DNA of 64,000 nt from Umbilicaria muhlenbergii (taxonomy: Eukaryota; Ascomycota; Lecanoromycetes; Umbilicariales; Umbilicariaceae): assembly GCA_000611775.1 (NCBI GenBank), contig KK106982.1, positions 3,741,858-3,805,857 on the forward strand, read 5' to 3'. This document shows positions 43,801-53,640 of the stretch, in pieces (position 1 is the stretch's first letter; every line of letters starts with the position of its first letter). The notes under the pieces are model-generated. The model was not told the origin of the DNA. It did not search any database and saw only the letters and a list, made by a program, of their open reading frames with translations. Both the position numbers and the translations under genes were made by a program.

Positions 43801-46800
43801 AGCGCCGCCGTTTGCAGATACTACTCAAGAGCTGACAGCACTCCATGGGCTAGGTCCTTTTGGCACCCAGTACACCACTACCTTTGACATTACTGCTCTT
43901 CCATCAAGTACATTCTTTCATAAGGATACTCTCGTCGGCAGTGGTGAGTTTGGTAAGAGTCTCGGATTACCCTTGCATAGGGACATGGATCGAGAAGCTG
44001 GATCTACGTCTTTAGATTGTGAGCAGGAAGTCTTTTTATGGGGTTCCTGGAATGAAATTGTCTCTTCGCAGCTCGGTCTACTTTTCGATAGCTTCTGCCA
44101 CACCGTTCATACGGCTCAGAGTGGGGGATCTACAGCGGCAAATCAGCATAACAAAGTCTCCAGAACACTTGCCTCAATGAAATCAATCATTCGATATATC
44201 AACAACTATCTAAGCTTCCTTGACCCCGTGGACAGGAGTTCGTGTCTTCAACGATGCAAGGGCTTAGTAAGAAGTCTCTTGAATGAGCTTGAGGACGGCC
44301 CGAGAGATGGTTTCTCAAATCAAGATACTGAATTACAAGCGTGTGAAATGATCAGGACGAAGATTGCCACCTATGCTCTGGTGATGGTCAATCAACTGTC
44401 TCAAATCGCGCAACACGAGCTTGTGGCCTCTACGTTGGCATCAGAAATCGAATACCTGGTCTCGGGCACCGCTCAATGCCTCCTGACTGGCATGGTAAAG
44501 GGCACCGTACTTCGGGAAATCCGGCAGTCTTTGGACGAGTGGAGAATCAATGCAACCTCCAACGTTGAGATTCGCGACGATGAATATAGGATTGAAGCAC
44601 TTCTGGTTGCTTATCACATCTTCAGGCAAAAGTACGACACTCTCGGTCCCTTCTGGGAACATATTCGAAAATGCGGTTTCGCGGCACACGTTACGTCGAA
44701 TGATGCTCGACTTTTGGACCGTAGTTGGCACGACCTTTTCACGCTGCTGCCATTGTTCGAATTCGATGCCCAAGGCGTGATAAAGACTGGACGACGATTT
44801 GAGAATGCCACTGATAACTGGGCTCTGGTGAAGGAGCTGATCAGCCATGTCCTCCAAATGTATATTTCCAATCCACGCGGGCAGACGTCTACATTCAACA
44901 CGTACTGTCGTGCATTACTTGGGCGATGCTTTCTCCTGATCAAGAGATGGGGCTGGTCAAGATGTGAAACAATAATTGGGACACTATTTGATTTCTTCGC
45001 CCGCAACGGCCTCTGCCATCTTCGAAATGAGGAAACTCACGGCTCACCGCGATTTCTTGAACATCTCGACCAAGACCAAAATCTGGACTTGGAGCGCGAA
45101 GAGAGAGCTTTTCACATCTTTCTGAAGATCACTGGTGTTGGACTTCAACAAATGCGCAAGATATATCCTAATAAGAAAATTCGAGATATTGTGTGGCGAC
45201 TCATGCCCAATCATGGACGTCAACATCCCAAAGACGAAGCCATTCGCAAAGATGACCTTGATGCCTTGCGAAACCATCACAATCTAATCTGCATCCTTTA
45301 CTGGGGTTCACCACTAGGCTTTCGGCCACGGTTAGACGCCATTCGCAATCTTGTACATCTTGAATCATCGCACCGCGAAGCGTGCCACATCAATATCAAG
45401 GCTTGGTCTAATCTGGTGAGGTTTCAGCTGTCCGTTGACGAGCCTTTGACAAGCCTTGAGCCGTTCGCAGACTGGTATAAAGATCTATGGACCCAGAGCT
45501 TAAGACAACATTGTCTTGCCCGGACGGAGGCAGAGGCGCAATTTAGGTCGGCGGTCCTGGCGGGACACCTGGTGATACCTAAAGAAGCACTTGAATCGAC
45601 CATCGCCAGAAACCAAAGACAGGTAGAAGCCATACTTGGTGATGCTTTATCATCCCTCAAGTCTGCGATAAACGCTGCTCGCAGTTCGGCAGCGGCGAAA
45701 ATACTGCTCACCCCAACTTTGAGCGATGTCTTTGGTCTATTCGATGCGAGACAGACCCGATTTAACATGGTTTTGATGCAAGCGCTGGACGTAGTCCTAA
45801 GCTTTACGCAGAAGTGCTCTTTCGTTCAACGTCAGGAGAGGTCTCACGCTGGCAATGAGGACAGCCAAGAATATGGAGATTGGTCTGCATACGAAGAGAA
45901 TGAAGAGGACCAGTTACGCAAAGCAGCTGCGGTACACCTACACGAAGCTATACATAAGCCTCTCAGTCACCTACTTTCGAACCTGTTTGGCGCTGAGGTC
46001 GTCCCGGAGGATGCCATATTATTGAAGACCGCAGACACCTGGGTCGCCACAGCGCAGGTTATGGTTGGTCAGGGTATCAAGTCCTGGGACCATTACGTCT
46101 CTCAGTATGGCCAAGATTCATGGAACTCTCTCCGAAACACCGAGCAGACCCGGAAATGCACAGCTTATTTTCTCTCCACTGTGATTGAGAAAGAGCCGGA
46201 CTGTTACCGGGAACACAGGTTATTCTTTCTGACGTATTGGGTCGCCTCATTGGTTGAGCGAGAGTCTCTTCTGAAGTTCCAGCACCGTTACACGGCAGCA
46301 ATATTAAATGCCGACACCCGGGAGCCTATCTTAAAAAATCTGCCGTTCTGGACTAATAGAAACACTGGACGTTTCGAGGTATCTGCAAAGGACTTCCGTG
46401 AACGGCGAATGTCCCTGATTTCCTGTCTACTCTCCAACATTCGCCAATCTTTGGGAGAAGCAGCCTATTATCAACTCTCGCATGCATCACAGCTCAAACA
46501 GGAATACAGAGATCTCCTGAAACATCTAATGGCGGTGATGAAGAAGAACTACCAGGAGCTTGGAGACGTCTCAAATGTCCGAGGTGCTTATGTGACCTTT
46601 GTGCAGCAGGTGGTCCAAGATATGCAGCAGCACACAGCAGACATCTGCCCCATAGACCAGTTCTTCATCGATTCTACTGCTTTTCCTTTGCCAGCCACTG
46701 ACCCCACTTATGTGGTGGGACGGCTTAAGAACTACGGATTGCGACTTCACGAGCCTGGAACGCCGAAGAAGCTTGCAATGTTCATCCAAGCAGTATCAGA

Positions 46801-47647
46801 AAGAGCAGCGGTCGATGGTCAACAGCTTTATTTGATCGATCAGCTTCACATTGCAATGTCCAACAGTTTCGAGGACGGCGACGCAGCTCGACCAACATTG
46901 CGTGCCTTTCTGGTGCAGGCTGTATTTCCAGCTTACATCGAACTGGCTTATAGCACCTCGAGTGGTTGGATCCTTGCCGATCCGATCTTACAAGGCTTAC
47001 ATAGAGTGTTTAAGGGAGTGCTTGAGGATGTGGATGGAGTCAACCAAGCCAGCGTTGCATCGATAACGTCGACCTTTACATTGCTTCTCGCTAGCATGCA
47101 GGCGTCTATGGAATTACTAGTCGACCACTCTGGATTACTAGAACAAGCCACGACGTTGCGGACCCTAACAACGTCCTTCTCCATGATTTCGTCGGCGCTG
47201 CCCAGCGTGGCCTACATGATTAGCCTTTCCAAGTCGGCTGAGCATCTTGTCCTGTATGTTATGTTCTTCAAGTCCTTTGCTCTATTTGCTGCGGCAACTA
47301 TCCTTGGCTATGAAGATACACCATTACCATATACGGATACCTGTGGGGATGAATCCGCAGGACTTGCTCACGCTGAAATACGACAATTCGCACTGCATGA
47401 ACTTCGAGAAACGCTCAGCAAGAATTGGACTTTTCATGACGGTCGATATTATCTTGTTCGAGGTAACATCCGGAAGGAAGTGGTTGTTGAGCTTGGACTT
47501 TACGAGGAAGAGAAGCTACTGTTTCTCAAGCAGATCGAAGACTTTGTGGACGTATTAGAGAACATGCCAAGCCTCGGTGAGGACGGACAGAGCCATGTTT
47601 TAAAGAAGCAAAAGCGGAGGATAGGCATGGACGAAGCGTACTTTTGA
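40889..47647 (+). CDS. MUS7: Mus7/Mms22 family DNA repair protein
   Basis: Mus7 (S. pombe) and Mms22 (S. cerevisiae) work with the Rtt101/Rtt107 cullin ligase at stalled or damaged replication forks. This single-exon gene encodes 2252 residues. The N-terminus has the family opening 'MAEWRDRGFVADSDDDDEA'. A disordered N-terminal half of about 1050 residues follows, rich in Ser, Asp, Pro and basic patches, with PIP- or SIM-like acidic clusters. The C-terminal half is a long all-helical repeat domain, with segments such as 'CRALLGRCFLLIKRWGWSRC', 'ITGVGLQQMRKIYPNKKIRD', 'ILYWGSPLGFRPRLDAIRNL' and, near the end, 'ALPSVAYMISLSKSAEHLVL'. The last 100 residues end in 'KKQKRRIGMDEAYF'. Length and layout match filamentous-fungal Mus7. 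No intron is required. Confidence 0.85.
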   Translation: MAEWRDRGFVADSDDDDEATASNDTQNPRHIDPSLDEGFRDIDDLQDDGKSETTDRSNEAAVPIDTGEDPYVVEANALLLSGTACNKSSARDTKEAFKTLVQVVETEDDIDELQQDHYGVSATAQIEAELNYEARRAEDRVQQADDYDSVLSSPLTEPPSTPPILSPEQPRNALLSSSSPLAAVVLKTPEAQRSTSGKDAEGDTRVAQNNETVGDLRPLRALRQRNPIQLHPYAVESEMYRQTLKARGLKPLRIAQGQTETHVDEEEDSQEREFNAVEEEESVNDKNDVQYNVRPAVSVRVVVPATTALHRNNAFTVDGDDLPDVDALLRHSPMGVSAQGYKRRKTAHTFSKRPRVLSDESDQMRSARSASHRGENGLSPDGFDDDHVYDVPRSPPPSGSSASPGLSESNNHSFRFPLGFTPQPLQTPATSSESSKQTKLPPLETTDSEEESIAAKQNEDSQGTTEPESSDSENEVSQQLEHVQRKIRGVLPASWLKLDMKTHVKKPDKRAVTDFHRVSPVKNGVQRGVARPVSRSKVWSLSVANEKEQAIVLSDGSVSENESTGAFAEQADRTSGLSDDDATDLPMLDPWRDLEEDNSIDAMLPTARRTTGPSGNKKARQSRLTNGNGVRRQRPTDRGLFKKGNGSHHHQPRITDHISKSGGRKAPALKPAKFRPPKLSILDVATVSTGKPDVNPDFLRFAARAVRARKDKGRHSPSRKFIRLATGEDTEDACETLRNWREGTLAPAGGICDSHLERPHLGRDPLSVRSGNEGRPARRLTQPEQGWKESFLRTDSGKTRQAHREKQGKGRQTLLDHIKQRKPVATSPTLGQGDKTIPRIRWKKDGLGQGQLTTSLQATGVSRPAMLESLQVVNDHDRPQAAFQRDMSHINHKRSTLGAPNLLLARFLEDEDTIGLTAPTVSNSNEEDYKVLAAVKQAIPHRARKRRPRHFDVEQPLYRQPSVPIVIEDDSAPPFADTTQELTALHGLGPFGTQYTTTFDITALPSSTFFHKDTLVGSGEFGKSLGLPLHRDMDREAGSTSLDCEQEVFLWGSWNEIVSSQLGLLFDSFCHTVHTAQSGGSTAANQHNKVSRTLASMKSIIRYINNYLSFLDPVDRSSCLQRCKGLVRSLLNELEDGPRDGFSNQDTELQACEMIRTKIATYALVMVNQLSQIAQHELVASTLASEIEYLVSGTAQCLLTGMVKGTVLREIRQSLDEWRINATSNVEIRDDEYRIEALLVAYHIFRQKYDTLGPFWEHIRKCGFAAHVTSNDARLLDRSWHDLFTLLPLFEFDAQGVIKTGRRFENATDNWALVKELISHVLQMYISNPRGQTSTFNTYCRALLGRCFLLIKRWGWSRCETIIGTLFDFFARNGLCHLRNEETHGSPRFLEHLDQDQNLDLEREERAFHIFLKITGVGLQQMRKIYPNKKIRDIVWRLMPNHGRQHPKDEAIRKDDLDALRNHHNLICILYWGSPLGFRPRLDAIRNLVHLESSHREACHINIKAWSNLVRFQLSVDEPLTSLEPFADWYKDLWTQSLRQHCLARTEAEAQFRSAVLAGHLVIPKEALESTIARNQRQVEAILGDALSSLKSAINAARSSAAAKILLTPTLSDVFGLFDARQTRFNMVLMQALDVVLSFTQKCSFVQRQERSHAGNEDSQEYGDWSAYEENEEDQLRKAAAVHLHEAIHKPLSHLLSNLFGAEVVPEDAILLKTADTWVATAQVMVGQGIKSWDHYVSQYGQDSWNSLRNTEQTRKCTAYFLSTVIEKEPDCYREHRLFFLTYWVASLVERESLLKFQHRYTAAILNADTREPILKNLPFWTNRNTGRFEVSAKDFRERRMSLISCLLSNIRQSLGEAAYYQLSHASQLKQEYRDLLKHLMAVMKKNYQELGDVSNVRGAYVTFVQQVVQDMQQHTADICPIDQFFIDSTAFPLPATDPTYVVGRLKNYGLRLHEPGTPKKLAMFIQAVSERAAVDGQQLYLIDQLHIAMSNSFEDGDAARPTLRAFLVQAVFPAYIELAYSTSSGWILADPILQGLHRVFKGVLEDVDGVNQASVASITSTFTLLLASMQASMELLVDHSGLLEQATTLRTLTTSFSMISSALPSVAYMISLSKSAEHLVLYVMFFKSFALFAAATILGYEDTPLPYTDTCGDESAGLAHAEIRQFALHELRETLSKNWTFHDGRYYLVRGNIRKEVVVELGLYEEEKLLFLKQIEDFVDVLENMPSLGEDGQSHVLKKQKRRIGMDEAYF

Positions 47648-48011
47648 CTTGGCATGCATTGTGGTTTGTGGTTTGTGGTTTGTGGTTTGTAGTTTGTTAG
47701 CGCTTTAGCGGCATTTGCAGAGGTTTTGGGTCTACATGATATTGAGAGACTACGATGTAGTATCACGAGTTAATAGCGTAGTGCAGTCGCAACGCTGTAA
47801 GAGAGCCAAACCTCTTGGAATCCTTCAGATGTTCCCAAAGACGATGCGACCGCCGCATTCAGATGAAATTGAGGGAGATCGTCAAAGCCACAAAGCTTAG
47901 AGCATAAGCGAAAGAGATCGGCTGCGGGGATGTCCAGATGAAGAATGAAGTCATCATCCCGCTTTGCCTGATCCATTGATTGATTGATGCCCTGACCTGG
48001 CTTATGTGATC
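47648..48011. other. 3' flank of MUS7 with heptamer repeats
   Basis: A gtggttt heptamer repeat at 47661-47697 lies 14 bases after the MUS7 stop. The rest shows no gene. Confidence 0.55.
47661..47697 (+). repeat. Heptamer repeat (gtggttt), five copies, in the MUS7 3' flank
   Basis: Four exact units and a fifth with one change (gtagttt) run head to tail. Confidence 0.9.
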
Positions 48012-48193
48012 ATGTCCCCACATACCACGGATAACACATCTCAGTCCAACCCATTGACTGTAACGACCGTCAAGAAGCACGCTCAACTCCACGACCAACC
48101 ACCCCACCTCTCAATGCAAAACTCCTCCGCGGACAACCTCCCCTCCCTATCCACCACCTCCCCCCTCACCTCCCCCACCTCCCCCACCTGGCC
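48012..48193 (+). CDS. Possible 5' fragment of a gene running into the sequence gap
   Basis: From the ATG at 48012 an open frame runs into the Ns, encoding a Ser/Thr/Pro-rich start (residues such as 'TSQSNPLTVTTVKKHAQLHD' and 'NLPSLSTTSPLTSPTSPTW'). The codon bias is C-rich. It resembles a disordered N-terminus of a real protein, but no domain is visible. The far side of the gap gives no matching coding end that I can recognise. Confidence 0.3.
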
Positions 48194-49000
48194 NNNNNNN
48201 NNNNNNNNNNNNNNNNNNNNNNNNNNNNNNNNNNNNNNNNNNNNNNNNNNNNNNNNNNNNNNNNNNNNNNNNNNNNNNNNNNNNNNNNNNNNNNNNNNNN
48301 NNNNNNNNNNNNNNNNNNNNNNNNNNNNNNNNNNNNNNNNNNNNNNNNNNNNNNNNNNNNNNNNNNNNNNNNNNNNNNNNNNNNNNNNNNNNNNNNNNNN
48401 NNNNNNNNNNNNNNNNNNNNNNNNNNNNNNNNNNNNNNNNNNNNNNNNNNNNNNNNNNNNNNNNNNNNNNNNNNNNNNNNNNNNNNNNNNNNNNNNNNNN
48501 NNNNNNNNNNNNNNNNNNNNNNNNNNNNNNNNNNNNNNNNNNNNNNNNNNNNNNNNNNNNNNNNNNNNNNNNNNNNNNNNNNNNNNNNNNNNNNNNNNNN
48601 NNNNNNNNNNNNNNNNNNNNNNNNNNNNNNNNNNNNNNNNNNNNNNNNNNNNNNNNNNNNNNNNNNNNNNNNNNNNNNNNNNNNNNNNNNNNNNNNNNNN
48701 NNNNNNNNNNNNNNNNNNNNNNNNNNNNNNNNNNNNNNNNNNNNNNNNNNNNNNNNNNNNNNNNNNNNNNNNNNNNNNNNNNNNNNNNNNNNNNNNNNNN
48801 NNNNNNNNNNNNNNNNNNNNNNNNNNNNNNNNNNNNNNNNNNNNNNNNNNNNNNNNNNNNNNNNNNNNNNNNNNNNNNNNNNNNNNNNNNNNNNNNNNNN
48901 NNNNNNNNNNNNNNNNNNNNNNNNNNNNNNNNNNNNNNNNNNNNNNNNNNNNNNNNNNNNNNNNNNNNNNNNNNNNNNNNNNNNNNNNNNNNNNNNNNNN
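48194..49000. other. Assembly gap (807 N)
   Basis: The run of N is continuous. The left edge is C-rich ('cccccacctcccccacc') and the right edge G-rich ('gggggagggggaggggg'). Confidence 1.
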
Positions 49001-49660
49001 GGGGGAGGGGGAGGGGGGGGTAGGTTTCGATGTAAAGGGGTGGGTGTAGTGGCGGGGTGGGGGTCTTGGACAGGAGAGAGTGGGGAGTGGGGTTGGGTGC
49101 GTTGGAAATGAGCTGTCGGGGCTTTGGGTTGGGGATATATGTTGCTGGGGCTGGAGGGGTAGGGGTGTTCATAGGGTTATACTGGCTTGGAGAGTGGAGG
49201 GGTACGTATCAATAGGGATATCGTGCAGTACGGAGTAGGAGTACATACAATCTACCAGAAGTACACAGCGTGGTTCTTCTCGATAAGGTTAGAAGGTCTT
49301 CGCTATCTATCATGTGGTCTTGCGCATCTGTGGAGATTGCTAAGACTCACATCTGTGGGCAAATGTACATTTATTTACACCAAGACAGATGCTGCGGTTG
49401 CTGAGGGCTCCAAGTACTTCGAGAGCGACTCGAAGAATTGCGAGAAATCTGAGAAATCTAAGAACTCAAAGAGTCAAAAGACTTTCAGTTGTTCCTAGGA
49501 CTTCAAGAACTCTAAAACCCCTAAAAATTGGAAAGAACTTAAAAGAAATTTGCAGGGACTGCAAGGGCCCCAGGGGCTCTACGAACTTCGGGAACACCAA
49601 GACAATAAATTTGAGAATGCTAAGAGCTCTAGAGTAAGAGTTCTAAGAACTCGAGAACTC
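49001..49660. other. Intergenic, G-rich edge and degenerate aagaactc-like repeats
   Basis: The first 150 bases are G-rich. From about 49430 to 49660 the sequence is A/T-richer, with recurrent 'aagaactc', 'gaaatct' and 'ctaaaa' motifs and a perfect inverted repeat at 49638-49652. I see no gene. Confidence 0.5.
49638..49652. terminator. Perfect inverted repeat gagttct-a-agaactc next to the AAA gene stop
   Basis: Seven-base arms with a one-base centre lie 9 bases beyond the stop codon of the minus-strand AAA ATPase gene. A direct role in 3'-end formation is speculative, since eukaryotic termination does not rely on such hairpins. Confidence 0.3.
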
Positions 49661-52600
49661 TCATGTTTGATTCCTCACCCTCACAGAATCAAGACTGTTC
49701 TTCTCCGCCTCACTCTGAGTAGTAAACCCGTAAGCAGACTTCCTCCTCCGCCCTCTCCGGTCACCATATTTCTCGTCAAACTTCCGAATCGCAGTCAACG
49801 AGCTCGTATCCTCGCTAATGCTCGCACTGATCTCCTCCATCGCTCTGTCGAAGTGTCTCTTAGCTAGAATACGTTTCTCGGGGTAGATATAAGGTTCTGC
49901 CTCGGTGTCTTTGTTTTTGTTATACTTGGCAGCATTGTCGTTCTCCTCGCGGACGCAGGCTAAGGCAGCGGCAACGGACATGTTCTTTAGGTCGGAACCA
50001 GAGTAAAAGGGTGTTTGGGCGGCCAAAGAAGCCAGGGAAACTTCGGGGTCAAGGATCTCGTCCTTGAGGTGGATTTTGAGAATGGCTTCCCGATCTTTCT
50101 CAACGGGTAGATCAACAAGTAATCTCCTCGGCAGTCGTCTTAAGACCGCATCATCGAGATCGAATGGCCTGTTTGTTGCCACCATGATGAAAGCCGAGAG
50201 ATCATTCATGCCGTCCCACTCTCGCAAGAATTGATTAATCAATTCGCGATGGCTGGTACGGTTAGTTGAGCCTCCTCGGGAACCGAATATTGCGTCCGCT
50301 TCGTCGATAAAGACAACGCACGGCGTAAGTTTCTTCGCTAAGGTGAAGATGGCCTTGACCTTCTTCTCGCCTTCGCCTACGTACATATCGTACACGTCCG
50401 AGCCACTGACTTCCAATACGGTGGCACCACTTTCTTTGGCGACAGCTTTCGCAAGTAGGGTCTTTCCTGTGCCAGGAGGGCCATAGAGCAAGAGACCTGG
50501 AATTTTGTCTGTAGCAAGGACACCGTATGTAAACGCTTCCGGGCGTACTAGTGATAGTGAGGTCAAAGTTTTCAAGGCCTCTACGGTTTCAGGAGGAGCT
50601 CGAACATCAGCAAATGTGGTCCGTATGCTTTCGGCGTCGACCACACCACTGAGTAGTGATTTCTCATGTGTGTTGCAAGTTTTGCGTAGGTGTCGCATAC
50701 GATCCTCAAGAACTTTGTTTGGCTCGGAACGTATCAGGGCAGTCGACTTTGCTCCCAACGGTCCGAAGTGCTTTCTAGCTTGCTCTTTCTCCTCGTGTAT
50801 CCAGTCAAACTTTGCATTGTCACTCGACTCGATGAGGGCCAGGGCAGTGTCAATATGGGCCAAAGTCAAGATATCTTCATCTTTCATTAGCCCGAGAGCG
50901 ACTGTAGCAACCCTGTGCACCTGCCCGAATGACCAGACAAAATCCTCGAGGCCAGACGCAAAGACCTGGGTTGAGTCCAACTCTAGGACTGCCTGGGGTG
51001 CTGTTGTCATACTACCCTGCGAATCAGGCCTAAGCTGGCGCAGCATATCCAGTACGTGGCGTATGTTAATCTGTTTTATTCTATGCTTGTCGTCTTGCAG
51101 GAAAAAGGCGTCACTCGTCGAAGCCCTGCAAGGAGTGATGATGGTCCGTGTGGGCCCATTCTGGGCCTCCAATTGGTGGCTCCGGAAGCCTGACCGGGAA
51201 ATAGATGGGATGAGATCTTCGGACGAGGTCGTACCAATGATGAGTATTCTTTGACCCTTGGACCTACGCTTTCGGACAACATCGTGTAACTTGGTAAGCA
51301 AAGCCCCGCCACGGCGAGTCGCATTAATCTCCGGATAATCGTTGATCATTATAATCGAATTCCGAAGTTCAGACTTATCACTGGATGATGTGGGGTCAAC
51401 CATGATGATTTCTGAATCTCCAAAATTGTCTTTTGTTGCAACGTTCGGGGAAGCTGGACCCATTATATGGGGATTTGGCTCTGCTGTCCGTTGTATTTGG
51501 GCTCTCTTTGCCTGACAGGCGATTAACAGAGCCTCCATAAGGCCGGAAGCTTTGCTGTCATCGGCTGACTCAGGTGATGGCATGAAGGACTTGAGAAACT
51601 GTGCGGGCGAACTCGCTGATCTGGAAAGCCCATTTTGTACGGAGACACCCATCAGCTTTCCAGGCTTTGGCCATTCCGCAAGACTCCCGAAGGCTGTAAA
51701 AATAGGACCAGCAGTAACCCCAGGGAAAGAGGCTGTGGTGTATCCCTGAGGCTTCTTGCGGCCACGCTCATCCGCTACATCATCCTCTTCATCATATTCA
51801 TCTTCCTCATCAGCCGGATCATCCACTCCTTCTTGACCTCTCATAAGAAGATGAGCAGAGTATCCGAGCGAGCGGACAGAGTCCAGACTGGATGTAGCCA
51901 AATCTTCCAGATTGTCACCTCCTATTTCCGCAAGATCTTGTGCGTCAAGTGAGATAAGATCGGCACCATGGGTGGCAGCAATCGACCTGACGACAGTCTC
52001 TAGGAAAAATATTCCACCCTCTTTCGGGCAGTGCAATACTAGATGAGGCTTTGAAGCCATGGAGTTGTTCGCAGGTCGCGCAGAAGACGGTTGCAATCCT
52101 GCTGCCACCATTGTAGAGATTTCCCGCAAGATCTCGCTGTCGATTTGATAGAGGTCATTATTCATATCCTTGACTGGCGCGGACGATCCATTGCTGGTCG
52201 GACCGATCTTCTGCTGTGTAATTGACGTCTCGTCCGACCCTGTTGTTGGCTGTTTCGGGATTTTGGAGGTCGAGGTTTCCTCCAGCTTGCTATAGGTTAC
52301 CAGGGGAATGTTCTCTCTCCATGCTGGTTCCTCCCAGAGCGAAATATTCCTATCAATGAACCATCTCGGTATGCTGAACGGCTGCGGCTCCCTTGCACTC
52401 TTGACATTCCTCCCTGATCTCCGAATGGCCGATCCATAATAACTCTTATCCTTTAGACGGATGGAGTTTTCAAATACTCCCTCTTGATTCTCTGTGTTCT
52501 CATCTGCTCCCCCAGCTACCGGATCATCCTTAGGGTTGCTTGGAGGCTCGTCGATGACATTGCTCCATGCAGGCTTCTCCGACTGCTCTCTCGAAGCTCC

Positions 52601-52855
52601 CCTCACTTCCTCCGCTACCTGTGCTATGGGGTCGTCCTTCGAGTTGCTTGGAGGCTCGTCGAGAATGTTACTCCACGTAGGTTCTGCCGCATCGGGCTTG
52701 TCGTCTTTGGGGGAGGGGCGGTTTGCTGAACAATGAAAAGAACGTTTCGGAAGAGGATAGCGGCGGCCGGCTATGTGGCGGCAAAGGCGCGGTGAGTACT
52801 GCTGTGAGAAGTGTCTAGGTATTGACCGTAGAGCTGGCCAAGCCAGAGGGTGCAT
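49661..52855 (-). CDS. AAA ATPase, Msp1/ATAD1-like, with long mitochondrial-type N-terminus
   Basis: Single exon, 1064 residues. The N-terminus is basic and Ser/Arg-rich without acidic residues for about 45 positions ('MHPLAWPALRSIPRHFSQQY'), which fits a mitochondrial targeting sequence. Two near-identical segments follow: 'WSNILDEPPSNSKDDP' and 'WSNVIDEPPSNPKDDP'. A middle domain of unknown type includes 'HLVLHCPKEGGIFFLETVVR'. The C-terminal AAA core has Walker A 'GPPGTGKT' near residue 790, 'SGSDVYDMYVGEGEKKVKAI', Walker B 'VVFIDEADAIF', 'MVATNRPFDLDDAVLRRLPR' with the arginine finger, and an AAA lid. This resembles Msp1/ATAD1, which extracts mislocalised membrane proteins. However, Msp1 is only about 360 residues with a membrane helix, so this is a distinct long relative. 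Confidence 0.8.
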   Translation of the reverse strand: MHPLAWPALRSIPRHFSQQYSPRLCRHIAGRRYPLPKRSFHCSANRPSPKDDKPDAAEPTWSNILDEPPSNSKDDPIAQVAEEVRGASREQSEKPAWSNVIDEPPSNPKDDPVAGGADENTENQEGVFENSIRLKDKSYYGSAIRRSGRNVKSAREPQPFSIPRWFIDRNISLWEEPAWRENIPLVTYSKLEETSTSKIPKQPTTGSDETSITQQKIGPTSNGSSAPVKDMNNDLYQIDSEILREISTMVAAGLQPSSARPANNSMASKPHLVLHCPKEGGIFFLETVVRSIAATHGADLISLDAQDLAEIGGDNLEDLATSSLDSVRSLGYSAHLLMRGQEGVDDPADEEDEYDEEDDVADERGRKKPQGYTTASFPGVTAGPIFTAFGSLAEWPKPGKLMGVSVQNGLSRSASSPAQFLKSFMPSPESADDSKASGLMEALLIACQAKRAQIQRTAEPNPHIMGPASPNVATKDNFGDSEIIMVDPTSSSDKSELRNSIIMINDYPEINATRRGGALLTKLHDVVRKRRSKGQRILIIGTTSSEDLIPSISRSGFRSHQLEAQNGPTRTIITPCRASTSDAFFLQDDKHRIKQINIRHVLDMLRQLRPDSQGSMTTAPQAVLELDSTQVFASGLEDFVWSFGQVHRVATVALGLMKDEDILTLAHIDTALALIESSDNAKFDWIHEEKEQARKHFGPLGAKSTALIRSEPNKVLEDRMRHLRKTCNTHEKSLLSGVVDAESIRTTFADVRAPPETVEALKTLTSLSLVRPEAFTYGVLATDKIPGLLLYGPPGTGKTLLAKAVAKESGATVLEVSGSDVYDMYVGEGEKKVKAIFTLAKKLTPCVVFIDEADAIFGSRGGSTNRTSHRELINQFLREWDGMNDLSAFIMVATNRPFDLDDAVLRRLPRRLLVDLPVEKDREAILKIHLKDEILDPEVSLASLAAQTPFYSGSDLKNMSVAAALACVREENDNAAKYNKNKDTEAEPYIYPEKRILAKRHFDRAMEEISASISEDTSSLTAIRKFDEKYGDRRGRRRKSAYGFTTQSEAEKNSLDSVRVRNQT

Positions 52856-53640
52856 GAAGTCTGGAAACTCCTGTAGGGGCCTGATCTGGAAGTGGAAGCT
52901 CGTGAGGAGTCAGAAGTGAGGAAGGAGGAAGGAGGACTTGGTCCAGAAACTCGCTCAGTTCGTGGCAGGGCCTGATCAACATGCTCGCGCCGGTAGCGCT
53001 TAAAGTGTCTGCCTTACCGAGCTTACCGAGCCTCTCGACCTTACTCCGCACCCATCACCCATGTGCTGTCCCAACTTCACAGTCACGAGAGTCTGACCTG
53101 GATTGCAGCACGGATTTGGCAGACCAACGCTGCCGTAACGTCACATGATTGTGGTCATCATGAAGCTTGTTCTCCTTGGAGTACATCTACCTTTCCACGC
53201 GTATCCACAATCATAGGGAGTATATATCTCATCGTTTGCCCATACTGCCGCACTCGTCTATCCCTTATCCCTTATCCCTTATGATCGGGGCCGATATGTT
53301 TGCAGGCATCGGCAGCTTGGCCCAAATATGCCCCAGGATCATGCCTTTTCGCTGATTGAGTTCACGGATGCTAACATGCATTGATCCCTACTGTTAGTGC
53401 AAGAGGTTTTTGATACTGTGTCTCTCATTTGTGCGCGTCTCACTGTGACTCACCACGCCCCTTTGGCGTGGCGGAGCAATACTTATACTCCATATGCCCA
53501 TATCCTCTTGCGACTTTCCCCGGCAGCTAGCACAAGATAATTCGTTCCATTTTTCAGATTCAGACAGCGAGCACGATCTACCTTTCCAGACATTATATAC
53601 TCACCTCACCCTCAGTAGCGGTCACAAACAATAGCCCAGG
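52856..53640. promoter_or_regulatory. Divergent intergenic region with TATA-like element and microsatellite
   Basis: A tatccct-type heptamer repeat (three copies) occurs at 53259-53282. A TATA-like 'ttatatac' at 53593-53600 lies about 45 bases before the start of the 53641 gene. No gene is evident. Confidence 0.5.

Noticed and set aside
50505-51254. 249-codon plus-strand frame
   Set aside because: Antisense shadow of the AAA ATPase gene.
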